Assembly (NCBI GenBank): GCA_035771165.1
Contig: JAWNZC010000122.1
Span: forward strand, 2,032,501-2,096,500
Direction of reading: 5' to 3'
DNA from: Paragorgia papillata
Taxonomy: Eukaryota > Cnidaria > Anthozoa > Scleralcyonacea > Coralliidae
Length of the DNA stretch: 64,000 bases
The position numbers and the translations under genes are program-made. Shown here piece by piece: positions 1-11,001 of the stretch (position 1 is the stretch's first letter; every line of letters begins with the position of its first letter). Under the pieces are notes generated by a model, which saw nothing but the letters and a program-made list of their open reading frames with translations, had not been told where the DNA came from and did not search any database.

Positions 1-59
1 GACGCACACCGACGCACAGACAAACACATATATTCACGAGGACATATTTCAGTAAAATA

Positions 60-365
60 ATGTCGCAAGATGGACAAACGTCGCAAACTATCTGTATAAA
101 ACAAAAAAATACTTATACCTTGGCAGAGAAGGTAAATAACAGCCGCTACAAGAAACCACCTTGGACCATTCAAAAACTGCAAACATTTTGGTCGATACTT
201 GCCCCATCCGAATTCAATACTCAGTGGTTGCTCTTCACTCGTCTGCTGGTTGTTAAACATCACGGTATTTTTTCCGAAGGCAAATTAGACATAATTTTAA
301 AAAAACTAAATGAAGAGACAGAAAGAAAAAATATCTGTAACCTTTTTTTCTTAAAGTGCCACTAA
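60..365 (+). CDS. Unrecognised short reading frame, possibly a last exon
   Basis: A 101-codon frame opens with ATG at the left edge. It has basic and hydrophobic stretches (RYKKPPWTIQKLQTFW, then LLFTRLLVVKHHGIF) but I recognise no domain. Its last codons and stop run into the left end of a TTAA-flanked MITE (TTAA at 351-354), so the C-terminus is transposon sequence. It could be the end of a gene lying mostly outside the window, or chance. Confidence 0.2.
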   Translation: MSQDGQTSQTICIKQKNTYTLAEKVNNSRYKKPPWTIQKLQTFWSILAPSEFNTQWLLFTRLLVVKHHGIFSEGKLDIILKKLNEETERKNICNLFFLKCH

Positions 366-840
366 CCCCCAAATTTTTTTCTCGGGATTCAAATAGCCCT
401 TGTTGAGTATATTAGCACCAACATATCTTTTCTGTTATTGAACAGAATTGCCCCCAAAATTTCGCATCTGTTTGTCCCATGGCGGAGCAGTGAGGGGAAT
501 GGGTATAGGATGCGTATGACGTAATACCAGGAATTCGTCTTCAAAAATCTATAAAGTGTAGTACACTGGAACTATAATAAAAGAATTAAAATGAAAAATA
601 TCGCCAAACTGGCTATAAAAGTAACCTGGGTACGTTCTTTCCTATTTACTTTACAGTAAAAAAAATATGGCATTCCTCGTATTACGTCAAAAACACTTCT
701 CGACGCAGTCTCCCAAGTGCTCCGTCGTGTCCGTCATTATCGCCACTTCAATCGATTCGTAAATCAAGAGGATTTTACCAATTTAGTTAATTTATATTGC
801 ATTCTTCATCATTTGGATTGGCGATATAGACTTGGTTTCG
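355..840 (+). mobile_element. TTAA-flanked MITE, copy 1 (right end missing)
   Basis: Begins AGTGCCACTAACCCCC directly after TTAA. The same sequence recurs in inverted orientation at 40646-41171, where both ends survive. Shared internal blocks include the segment around GTATTACGTC/AATACCAGGAATTC and the stretch matching CATCATTTGGATTGGCGAT. The right TIR is absent here. Confidence 0.7.
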
Positions 841-1181
841 CTGTTACTTCAAGATTTGTGTCAATAGGCCGTACCCATTGAACTCTAAGAAGACTGGAAC
901 GATAACTCAGGGGGGGTTTGAAGCCAGTGCCAGTCCCTTTGCAGGTAGCTCCCGTGCTTCAAGTTACTTAATTTTCATCCTGCCATATATTTTGTTTGGG
1001 ACGATAACAAATTACTCCAAAACAACGGATTGAAATACATTGTTTTATACGTATGTTTTTAGAAATAGCATTGGCTTCAATTTGATGTATAGTATAAGTT
1101 TCCTCGTTATTTTAAACTTTTTAAAATGTGGTAAATGTTCGACCATATTTCGCTGGGAAATAACACTAAGAAACTTGTTGT

Positions 1182-1502
1182 AGTTTTTCTGAGTTTTGAG
1201 CTGAAATACTTAACGCTGAACGTTGGGCTATATATGAAACTGAAGCTATTAAAAAATGCTATATTTGGTATAGAAACGTCAAGACTTTAGCTAAAAGGGA
1301 AATAATTAAAATATATAAAAACAACTGCCATTTTGTAACCTACGGCAAACAAAATGGCAGTTGTTTTTTATATATTTTAATTATTTCCCTTTTAGCTAAA
1401 GTCTTGAAGTTTCTATACCAAATAGTATTTTTCAATAGCTTCAGTTTCATATACAGCCCAACGTTCAGCGTTAAGTATTTCAGCTCAGAACTCAGAAAAA
1501 CT
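1182..1502. mobile_element. Foldback element (near-perfect palindrome)
   Basis: Two arms of about 150 bp (left 1182-1335, right 1350-1502) are reverse complements around a centre near 1343, where AACTGCCATTTTG faces CAAAATGGCAGTT. The arms differ at only a few positions. No reading frame lies inside. It is a non-autonomous hairpin-type MITE. Confidence 0.85.
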
Positions 1503-1564
1503 AACATTTAGGGCTTGACTTATGGAGTTAGCGTTCCAGTTTACTTAATAATATAGAGTTCAAT

Positions 1565-2339
1565 GGCCGTACCCACTATGACGTCGTGGACAAAAAGCGC
1601 GCGAAGTAGTCTGGTCCTGGTAGTTAAATTAGCTAGTTTCAAAATGGCGTTTGCTTCAGCTGCTCGCGACAGCTCTAACACTTCCTGTGATGTTTTACAT
1701 TCTGAAATCATTCTTGACGACCCTAGTTTTTTTTTTCAAAACTCTTGCACGGGTCATGAAGATGATATTGGGAATGTTGTAAGCGCTTCTGGTGATGTTG
1801 TTTATTATCCTGACGCTGTTGAAGGCGAGCCAAGTCTGGTGTTTACAATGGACAGTGGAACAACACAGCAAGACCGAAGCGAGACAAACGATGGCAGTGC
1901 TTTGCATGGCGACTGCAAAGGCTGGACAAAGTCTCTGAAATACATTCCTTGTTTTACCCTTGAGAAGCTGGAAAACAAATTGGTGAAGAACAGCCAAACA
2001 ATGCCCGACAATGTTGCTTCAAAGGCCCATCGCAACTGAAATTGCCGCCATTTCAGGGCTGTCAGACATCTGTCCACCCGGACAAGAGCTTTGAGAAAAG
2101 CTAGGGTTTTTATCTGTTTCAACAGCCTCTGAAAGACTACAAAGTGCTTTAGCACACTCTACTAGTAACAACGTCCATGTTCATTTCAACAGCCTCTGAA
2201 AGGCTACAAAGTGCTTCAGCACACTCTACTTCAATAGCGTCCATGTTGAAAATTTAGAATGCCGGTATGCAACATTTAACTACTAAGACCAGACTACTTC
2301 GCGCGCTTTTTGTCCACTGACGTCATAGTGGGTACGGCC
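1565..2339 (+). mobile_element. TIR element with a truncated transposon gene
   Basis: Inverted repeats of about 52 bp bound the element (1565-1616 and 2287-2339), starting GGCCGTACCCACTATGACGTC. They differ mainly by one extra base. A partial copy of the same end lies at about 869-885. Inside is the start of a transposon gene and an imperfect ~70-bp tandem duplication (2117-2254). At 775 bp it is an internally deleted derivative. Confidence 0.75.
1644..2039 (+). pseudogene. N-terminal fragment of a transposon-encoded protein
   Basis: From the ATG at 1644 the frame codes for 131 residues: an acidic N-terminal half, then a segment with KLENKLVKNSQTMPDN and SKAHRN before the stop. From memory, this tail resembles the beginning of YqaJ/SWIM-type transposon proteins common in marine invertebrates; that assignment is inference. 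No catalytic domain follows, because the element ends 300 bp later. The frame can be read upstream to 1563, but that part is terminal inverted repeat, so the internal ATG is preferred. Confidence 0.4.
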
Positions 2340-2711
2340 TATTGCCTTACAGCTCATGACCACCGGAAAATCATTATTTTATGTGGATTTGACACCAATC
2401 TCATTTAAAACAACGTATTGAGTTTGAGAGGTGAAAGTGCCTCAGTTTGGTCTAGCAGGCGACCTGAGAGTAGGCCAACGTGAACTGAATCTCAGGCTGG
2501 ACTCATGAAAACGATCTACAATAAAAACACTACAACTAACCCGAAATCAGTCCGGCCTGAGTTCGGGCCGGTCTCGTGTAAACACCCACTTAGTATAGTG
2601 TTTTCAAAGTTGAAGTTGTTAAACATTTCAGTTGTTCTCGCTGCGCAAGCTGTCGTAAGTAGTTAACTCAGCACTCTCGAACCCACAATCTTTACCTACT
2701 TTACTTTAAAG

Positions 2712-3165
2712 GACATTGGCAACAAAAATTAAGTTTGTCCAATTTGAAAGAACTCATAAAATTGTAATAGAAGATCCTTTACAATTTTTTCGTATCTTTC
2801 TTCGTTTTCAAGATATTTCAATTTGTTTAATATGTAAATGAGATAGTCTAGCGATCTGACGTCAGGAGCAGGGCACAGTATTTTCACACGTAGCAAAATA
2901 TAATCAGTTATATCTCCAAGTTTGTTCCACGAAATAACTTGAAACTGTGCACATAAAACCGCCTTGTGCATGACACTGAACATTTCATAAGTGATTTTGC
3001 TTTGTGCAAAAATACTGCACACTGCTCCTGACGTCAGAGACCATCTCATTTACATATTAAACAAATCGAAATATCTTGTAAACGAAGAAAGATACGAAAA
3101 AGTTGTAAAAGATCTTCTATTACAATTTCACGAGTTCTTTCAAATTAAACAAACTTAATGTTTAT
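2712..3165. mobile_element. Foldback MITE with ~170-bp arms
   Basis: The left arm (2712-2880: AAAAATTAAGTTTG, CAATTTGAAAGAACTC, TCTTTCTTCGTTTTCAAG) is repeated inverted in 3025-3165. A related single arm occurs at 60485-60625. CTCCTGACGTCAG sits on the inner side of both arms. No coding content. Confidence 0.75.
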
Positions 3166-3439
3166 TGCCCATACCGTAGAAAAACATTTAATTGAATATT
3201 AGCAGACACAATGCCTTTCGTTTCCGCATGAGCTTGGCCGCGTAGTCGGTTTGGGTTCTTGGGAAGACTGGGGAGAGGCTGGAAACGAGAAGGCCTAGAA
3301 TGTCAACATGTCCTCCTACCCTAGAATTACAAATAATCAGTACGTGTGAAACGGCCTTGAATTGTCAATAATTGGTAATTGTAAGGTAATTCTCTGTCCC
3401 ACATGCGGGATGTTAAACTAAATTGCATATAACTAAAAA

Positions 3440-3600
3440 AACAGTCTGAGAGGTGGGACTTTTTCCCGAAGGGTTGTGGTTAGGTTTAGGACCACTGGGG
3501 GGTTGTGGGTTAGGTTTAGGGTTGCCAGGGGGTTGTGGTTAGGGTTAGGGTAAGGTTTAGAAGTTGGGGTCGAGGTTGGGGTTGGGTTGTTGGGAATTAG
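3440..3600 (+). repeat. G-rich degenerate telomere-like tract
   Basis: About 160 bp of GGTTAGG/GGTTTAGG-like units mixed with GGGGGTTGTGG and GGTTGGGGTT. Only one short exact (GGTTAG)-type run is present, so this is a degenerate G-rich simple repeat with G-quadruplex potential, not an array of exact TTAGGG. Confidence 0.6.
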
Positions 3601-4027
3601 TTCTTTAAAATTCACAATTATTGTTAATTGTAGGCCATTGCACACTATATGCTGCAACAATCGTAAAAAGGTCCTGCCCAGAATCGTTCTGGCCCTTCGA
3701 GTGGTCCTGGGATCTAGCGTAGCGACAGTGATATTATATAAAAAGCATATATAAGGATGTCTGCGAAGATTTTACCAAAGATCTTGGCGATCGAAAGAAG
3801 GAAATTATGGAATATATTCCAATTGGAGCTCGAAATGAAAATTTAACTGTTTAACTTTCAACTTTTGGCGGTTGCAGAAGGAAAGCTAGTGATAAGAAAG
3901 CTAGGCCAGTGAACCTTCGTCGATCCGAGGTGAGTAGCCTTGTATTATTTTATGCAGATGGAATAGTAAGTGCATGTCGGGAAACACTTAGGACGTCATA
4001 ACATCACAATTCTTAGCTTTTTAAAAA

Positions 4028-4287
4028 GCTACTTAGCTTTTGATTTAACAGTTGTGTAAGCTGGTTAATTTGAAACTCGAAACCGCTGTTGGGCTTCTGT
4101 GCCAGTGCGGCCAACGTCAATTTGTTCGAGCTCAAATTACTACAACAGGCCTTGTTGCACTGCGAGTTTAGTCGTCTCAGCTTTCAGCGAGCGTCACGCA
4201 CCATTCACGTGGCACAGAAGCCCAACAGCTGTTTCGAGTTTCAAATTAACCAGCTTACACAACTGTTAAATCAAAAGCTAAGTAGCG
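4028..4287. mobile_element. Foldback MITE, ~75-bp arms
   Basis: The left arm reads from TACTTAGCTTTTGATTTAAC to TTGGGCTTCTGTGCC. The right arm is its inverse, ending at AAAAGCTAAGTAGC. The arms are close to identical around a ~110-bp centre. No coding content. Confidence 0.8.
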
Positions 4288-4420
4288 TGCTGCGTAGGCA
4301 TGCAGTGTAGAAACAACGATCGAAATATAGTATTAAAGGTTAGTCTAGATATACTGCCGAAACGGAGAACGTAGGAGTCTAACGTTTCGAGCGAAGGCCC
4401 TTCGTCAGAGAGAAACGTGA
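4278..4420 (+). repeat. Dispersed hairpin repeat family H, copy 1 (partial)
   Basis: Contains the family signatures GTGCTGCGTAGGCA and CGTTTCGAGCGAAGGCC. Family H also appears near 9892, 44277, 44778, 47522 and 62161. This copy has the prefix and left arm only. Confidence 0.7.
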
Positions 4421-4861
4421 CATAACTGTTAAGCGGCCTCGGTTTTCACTTTTCTGTCAGAAGCTCAATATAATAAAACAAAAAAAGAGGAAAGACCATC
4501 ACAGGCGTCAGAGTTGGGCTCCCTGTGGTCTGTCGTCCAATTTCATCAACTATTCTTCAAACACGAGCGGTAAAGTGCTTGGATACGTGTTGTGCCACAA
4601 AATAGACGTTCTCAATTTCTGCAATATTACGTTAAAATCTCGTCTTCCAAGAACAAGATTATTTAACATCACTTTTCTTTTCTAATTTCGCGAAAAATGA
4701 AACGCATTCTAGCATGTTTAATATTTTTCAATTATTCTAAAAAATCCACGCGACTAGAACAAGCTTTTTGCCTCTGATTCGCGAGCGGTGTGCCGGCTGT
4801 AACAATAATTTTGCCGAAACAGGCGCTTTCTGTGTGAATTCCGGTCTGGTTTTCGTGCCGG

Positions 4862-4895
4862 TGTGGCGGTCTGAGATTGTTCCGTGCTGAGATTG
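4862..4895 (+). repeat. Left terminal inverted repeat of the Ginger-like element
   Basis: Starts TGTGGCGGTCTGAGATTG and pairs with 9556-9589. Confidence 0.85.
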
Positions 4896-6392
4896 TATTT
4901 TTAAGTAGTGCGCATGTCCAAATCAGCGGTTGCAATCTCAGCACGCTCGGAAACGGGTTCAGTTTGTTGCAGTCTGAGGTTGTGCATCCTCTTTCAACGA
5001 ACGTTTGACTTGTAAGACTTCATTTGAAGGAAAAAAGGATTGAACACGCATTTCTACTCAAGTAAACTTTGAAAAATGTCTGACATTTAAAGGCCAGCAT
5101 GCATTCTCAATCGCCATATTATACAATGCCAATGGTATACAGTGTAGTGTCAGTTTTATATAAATATAAAAGGTTTGTAGTTTATAGTCCTGTATGATTT
5201 ATCTTGCCTTGTATTAGCCAAATAGAATCGAAAGTTCAATTTAGTTGCTAAAAGAAAGTTGCTAAAATTAAGGGATTGCTTTGTTACTTAACAACTGCCT
5301 ATATAAGAAGTGATCTAGATCTGACTGATTCAGAATAGTTCATAGTTGTAGCCTTTGAAAAGTACTAGTACTCTATATACTTCATATAGTATCCTAGGTT
5401 AATAGTATCCAGGATTCATTCATATAGGAACCATTCATATAGTATCTCTGCTATATTTTCATAGTTGAACCACACAGTTTACTGTATCCAAGTAATCCAA
5501 CAGGACTATATCGGTTACTTAACCCTTCTCCAAAAATGGGTTTAACCATGAAAATATTGTAGGGAGACTACATGAGGGAGTCTTACCATATATAGTATAT
5601 ATATATTAGGTTGTAAATTTGTTGAAGATGTATAAACCATTACTCTATTCCATGCATGGGTAGCCTGTATGCAGTTGAATGTCTACGGTTCAACCCCCTG
5701 TGCATGGTTAATACACAGGCTTTAATAGAAAACAAAAGTATGCTGTTGTTCAGCATTTCACAATTACTCAACCACCCAAAATCAGTTTAAGGGGCATACA
5801 GGAAAATGTTCATTGTGTTGGGTACTTGGGTGTATTAATGATATGGAGGTGCAGATGAGATCTGTCTTTAGTCTCTATCAGGTGAGGTAGAATCATTATT
5901 TCAAACTGTGGAACAATGCATCAGCATTTTATCAGGAATATTACAAGTAGAAATGCATTTCTCCTTAATATGTTATGAAAGCATGTTAATTGCAACCGAC
6001 ACAATTGGTCGACCTAAAATTAAGAATGTTACATTTCCCTAATCAAACCAAAAAATACCCTGTCAATATCACTCTACCAAAAAGTCCACCTTAAAAGTAA
6101 TAACCCAATAAAGGCCCCAATTTCAAACACCAAATTAAAAAGGCCTTTGTATCTCCTTCTCACTAATATACCAGAGTCCCCCATCCTATGGTTTTCAAAA
6201 CAGTTTGAATGACAGTACTTTACATCCATGATTATCAAATGAATTGCATGAAATTCTTAAATGGAAGATATCTAATATTAATATAATTATACTGGTATTC
6301 ACAATATATAATTATATACAATATTTACATTTATATATTATACAATAATTATTTACATTTACTATATACACAATCAATGCACTCCTAAAAAA

Positions 6393-9072
6393 CTATTTAC
6401 AGTTCTTACAAATAAAAGGGGTGTTCTTGTTAATCTTTCTTGGAATCCTTTGGCATCCCCGGTGGAACCAATCCTGGCAACTGTTGCATTGAATCATGAA
6501 GACATCCTTGGTGTATGGTTGTCTGCAGTGGCAGAACACTTCAGCTTTCTCCATTCGACGGGTGGCGTCGGTGTTCTCGAACCAATGAAGATTGTGGAAA
6601 AAGTGTGAGATTTCCTTGCTGGAAGCACAATGATGAATGATGTCGCATCTTCTCTTGTTCCCAGGGACAGTCTTGTGGCAAAATGCCATAACACAAACTG
6701 GTTGCTACCGCAATTGCGAATAGTCCACAGTCACAACCTCCTGTTTGCTTCTGCATATCAGCCCACTGTAGAGTAACATGCTTTGATGTTGGCATCAGCA
6801 TGTAAGCCATTTGCCTCAGAAATTTAGCTTTACATGTAGGACTTATATCATCATACAAAGAATCGTAAATAGTGATGGTGTCTTTAGGGCAGCCAATATT
6901 GCTGACAGTAATCCAATGATTGCCAGCAATATTTAAAATTTGAACAAAATCCTCTTTGGGAGTACCTACAGATTGACAGCCCTCTGAAATAAATACCCAC
7001 ACTGCTTGTAGGCCTCCAATGTACGGAAAATCCTTCGCAAGCACAGCTTGGGCATGGTCAATATGTTCGTCTGTCAGCCACTCCCCATTGTCAATTTTTG
7101 GTAAAAGTTTAGAAATTTCTTTTGTAAAGGTGGCTGGTTTAACAGGCAATGGCCCAATTGGTCTTTTTTTTGCTTTTGTCTCAGAGATGATGACAACATC
7201 TTCTGCTTTTCCATGAACTTTAGTTTTCCCTGTCCTGGCATGAGGTTGAACAATCGGAACTTTTGTGGCTTCTTCTTGTTCTGGAACAAAGTCAGTTGAC
7301 TTGTTTACTTTTATTGATTTAAGCTCTGGTGCTTGGGTTTTCAATTTCTCGTATATCGTTGGCAGCGATCACAGGTCTTACACTAGAAATGAAATGTATT
7401 ATGGTTAGGGAAATATATGTACAGTATTTCATTTCAAAGTCATTACCAGACGACAATTTCAGAAAATAAAACAAATTCCGAAGAATAACATCTTGTAAAC
7501 TCAGGATTCAAGCTCACAAACAAGATGATAGATAAATTGAATGTTGAGTGGTTTGGAATTTGTTTTTACTTTTAATTTTTATTTCATTTCAACTTAAGAG
7601 GGCAGATATTTTATTTTAAAGCCATCTCATCAATTTTCCTTTTACACTTACATATTCAACCACATCCTCTTTCATACCATTCCACGAATAATACTGTGAG
7701 ATTTTTGCCAATGTGTTGTTTATCCCACTGTGTCCACCCATAGGATTAGAGTGGTATTGGTGAAGGATTTCTGAGATTTCTTCAAGTTCTGTCACAACTT
7801 TCTTCCTCGCATCCTTTTTTGCCCCAACATATATCAGTTTTTTCCCTGAAATAAAACATAAACATGGTTTAGTTGAGTTATAATTTGTAACAAAACTACT
7901 GTGCTGTACAGGCAGTGTTGACATTGGAATCAAAGTAAAGTAGGGTTGCAGTCGCTGCACTGAGACGCCTACAAAATAATATAATTATCATAATTGTAAT
8001 ATAACACTTAATTTCCTCAGGATATAATTATAGTCTACATAAGTGTATACACTATACACTTGTGATAGTCTAATCACCATGAAGATGTTGCTGGATGCAA
8101 TGAAACATCAGTAAATTCTCCTTATAATTTGTTTGTTTGTTCCATTTCCTTACGAGATGGCTTTACACATTAGAATTCTGAACTGGGCTCTGATATTCAT
8201 ACTTCAACTAAGATTTCCACCAGTTAAGTAAATACCATGGTGAATGGTATAATCACATGCAAATACTATGATATACACATTATCCACTAGACGGTCATAC
8301 TTATACCCACTGTATATTCTCTAACTGTATGTAATAGCAACATTGTTATTTTACTACTTTAGCTAATACCACTATAAATGGGCTAGATTGCAGTTTAATG
8401 GACATCTCTCACTGCTAACCACCCGAAATACTGTTTAGGGTTAGTGTTTTTTGGATAAGCTATCGTGGGCTCAGTTTTTGTTGTTGGTGTCTGCTAACGT
8501 GCAGTTGTCCCCTATAAATGAATAAATACACTAACTCTGGGGTTATTGATAATAAAACATCTACTTGAAATTCTGATGCTGCAAATTGCCTGTCAGGGTG
8601 TTAAACTTCTGTAAGTAGACTTTTTCAAGGTCGAGATCTGGATTACTATCCATGTTACAAAAGGGCCCAAGCACAATCAGACACCTAGTAGTGCCACTGA
8701 CTAATATGCATTAACTGCAAACATCTTACTTTTGGAATCCCACTGGTGTGTCTTAGCCTGGTTTTTAATATTCCTCACTTCTTTTTTTGCTAAACCTGGT
8801 GGGCAAACATTCATTGTCAGGTATGCTATCAAATTCTGGCACTGCATTCTGTGCTTTTCGAGTCTTTCTTCTCTAGTGGAAGGATGCTGAGGCTCTTTGG
8901 AAGGGTCTTCATCCCCACCATCACCTGCTGCAGAATCTGACACCTGAGGTTCTTCGAAAACTTCATCATTGTTACCATTTGCTGCAGGAGCTAAAGGCTG
9001 AGGCTCTTGGTAAACTTCATTGCCATTACCATTTGCTGTAGGAGCTGAAACTTTCTTAGGTGTTGTAACCAT
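6393..9072 (-). pseudogene. Transposon protein: H2C2 integrase finger, Ulp1 protease, PHD finger
   Basis: Three exons join by GT-AG rules. Exon 1 (8730-9072) encodes an acidic Gly/Asn/Glu-rich N-terminus, then a segment ending WDSK. Exon 2 (7652-7845) has LIYVGAKKDARKKV, H..H and GGHSG...YYSWNGM, the integrase zinc-binding pattern. Exon 3 (from 7382) completes it with CKTCDRCQR. The frame then breaks by one base (AGAAATTGA where AGA AAA TTG would continue). In the next frame comes a C48/Ulp1-like protease with NHWITV (His), YDS (Asp) and QTGGCDCGLF (Gln, Cys). A second one-base shift near 6600 precedes a PHD finger (CHC...CNSCQDWFHRGC...CKNC) ending at the stop at 6393. No integrase DDE core lies between finger and protease. 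Two frameshifts in one exon indicate a pseudogene, unless both are assembly errors. Confidence 0.65.
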
Positions 9073-9555
9073 GTTTGTGTGTCACTAGTAATGAAGCAAA
9101 CAGATCATATCATTGTCAAATGTAACTAAGATTAAGCCTTAAACCTTATTTGCCTATACTCTTGTTAATACACAATACTAGCACTAGAACATTTATTTAG
9201 CAAATCATAATATGTTTTCTAACAAATACTAATGGAATTCTTATCCATAGTACAGACACGTGCTGCAGTCAGTCCAAAATCTAAGTGCAAAGAGTAGATG
9301 CAGAAAAACATCCTAGATCTACCAAATTTTAAACTTTAAAACCCCTTACCTTTATTGAATATGATGCCCAGCTGCCAAGTAACACGGGTGAGGTATCAAA
9401 GGTTGCTTCGAAATAAACTTTATCCAGTAGCGAGATGTAGATCTGTCGTGCTTCTAAGAGCGAATTGTCCAGAATGTTTTGGTGAGCAATCTCAGCACGG
9501 CATGTTCACCGCAGACACTACCGCGGGCGCAAGCTATCAATGCGCATGTGCAGAT

Positions 9556-9589
9556 CAATCTCAGCACGGTACAATCTCAGACCGCCACA
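9556..9589 (-). repeat. Right terminal inverted repeat of the Ginger-like element
   Basis: Ends CTCAGACCGCCACA, the inverse of the left end with one mismatch. Confidence 0.85.
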
Positions 9590-9891
9590 CCTGCACAAAA
9601 GCTATCCGGTTTAGTGAAAACGGAGTCGAAGTTAATCAGGTAGTTTTGAAGAACGAGGCAATTATATACGTTGACATAATTGGAATTCATGAAAATGGAA
9701 TCCTATGATAATAAATATAGACGTACCTGTGTACATGTACGGAAAACTACCTTGCATGTACGTTGCTTCGTTCCTGGCGAAAGATAGCTCAGTGATCGAC
9801 GTTTACTGTAATAAGTGTCACTAAAGATTTGCTTTGCATCCAAACTACGTGTAACGCGAGTAGCTAATGAGACAATATACAAAAGAGTGAA

Positions 9892-9945
9892 ATAAAAGTA
9901 GCGTGAGGTGCTGCGTAGGCAGTGTTGAAACAATAATACAAACGA
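9892..9945 (+). repeat. Family H fragment (prefix only)
   Basis: Carries GTGAAATAAAAGTAGCGTG and GTGCTGCGTAGGCAGTG; the hairpin arms are absent. Confidence 0.6.
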
Positions 9946-10204
9946 TATGACTGAAACACGACACGCTTGCAACTATGTCTAGACTGAAGGCTTGATTAAA
10001 CACGGAACGAGCGCATAAGTAGCGTCTTAGCCCCTAAGACGCTGGCGTGATTAAAAATCTGATTGGCTCACAAAATAAGCGGGTATTATTTCAGTCTTCC
10101 GGTTCATCAAGGTAAAGCCCGCCAACAAAACAAATTGCGCCGTTTAGTTCGCCATACACAGTCAAGTTTCTTTTACTATTGGTTTGGTTTCGAAATTATT
10201 TTAT

Positions 10205-11001
10205 ATGATGGCAGAAGACAACGCAAATGTCAAGGTGAGAATCAATAACTTTTATTATTTTCTACAAATCCTTTACTGTTTACAAAATATATAAATGATA
10301 TGCATCGGCGATTCGGCCCAACGAATTATGCTAATAATAATGCACATAACAAAACAAATATATACAATCTTAGGTGGTCATTTCTATTCTTTCTTCCAAG
10401 CTTGAAGCACTGCGGTCATTTCTGGATTACACTGGAGGAGAAGTCCTGAAAGAAACAAGAATACGAAAACGAAAACGAGCAGACAGTGGTGGCGAAGGTC
10501 AAGACACATTCAGAGAAAAATACAGGTAATAAAACATATTTGTGAAATATTTCAATTCAAAGTTATAAATTAATTAAAGTTTCTTCTGCTATCTGTATAA
10601 AAACAGAACGTTGCAAAGAATATAACCTGGGACGTTTACAGACTGACAACCCTGAAAATGGTGTGCAATCTCATTCGTCTGCAGCATGCGAGTATTGCTT
10701 GCAAAATCCTTGCATTACTTCACCTGGTGAGAACAAGGCCAATTTTCTGATGGCGTATGGGCCACCACATCTACAAAATATGGCCAAACGTTACAAAAAC
10801 TACCGAGAGTTCTACAAGCTCCTAAAGAAAGTTGGTCTCTGGCATAACCCATGTTATGTAAACAGGAAAAGTGAACTTGGTATATTTATTGACGATGTCA
10901 GAGAAGTTATGCCCAACTGTGTGGTAAATGATGTCAGGAGAAGGTGGCCAAACCCTTCTGGAGTCCCATACAAAGGACATGTACCTACCTGTACCATATA
11001 G
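10205..11001 (+). CDS. P2X7-ballast-like zinc domain frame inside a transposon
   Basis: The last exon (about 10607-11001) encodes CEYCLQNPC, then YREFYKLL, GLWHNPCYVNRK, and FIDDVREVMPNCVV followed by VRRRWPNPSGVPYKGH. This resembles the C-terminal intracellular ballast of P2X7 receptors, whose known pattern has R.VIPSCVV..IR..YP and a G.Y..F end. Two candidate upstream exons are 10205-10234 (MMAEDNANVK, donor GTGAGA) and 10374-10525 (a basic segment with RIRKRKRAD, donor GTAATA). Their join is in phase, but the join from the second exon to the ballast exon is one base out, so an exon is missing or the gene is broken. There are no membrane segments, so it is not a P2X channel. Its role in the element is unknown. 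Confidence 0.55.

Larger units (their letters stand above)
4862..9589 (-). mobile_element. Ginger-like DNA transposon with broken gene
   Basis: Terminal inverted repeats of 34 bp (4862-4895 and 9556-9589) match at 33 positions and begin TGTGGCGG. The motif CAATCTCAGCACG recurs subterminally at both ends (4933-4945 and 9487-9499), as in transposase-binding arrays. Four-base flanks are CCGG (left) and CCTG (right), so any target duplication is now imperfect. The minus-strand gene inside has an integrase-type H2C2 zinc finger, a Ulp1-like protease and a PHD finger. Known family features, from memory: Ginger1 elements begin TGTNR, prefer CCGT-like 4-bp targets and may carry Ulp1 or PHD modules. 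The integrase catalytic core is missing here, so this is a non-autonomous relic. Region 4896-6390 has no coding sequence that I recognise. Confidence 0.65.

Noticed and set aside
3440..3600. Chromosome-end telomere
   Set aside because: Units are degenerate and flanked by ordinary repeat-rich sequence on both sides.
9355..9708. 117-codon plus-strand frame
   Set aside because: It spans the right end and TIR of the Ginger-like element with no recognisable domain; the Cys/Gln/His pattern comes from the subterminal repeats.
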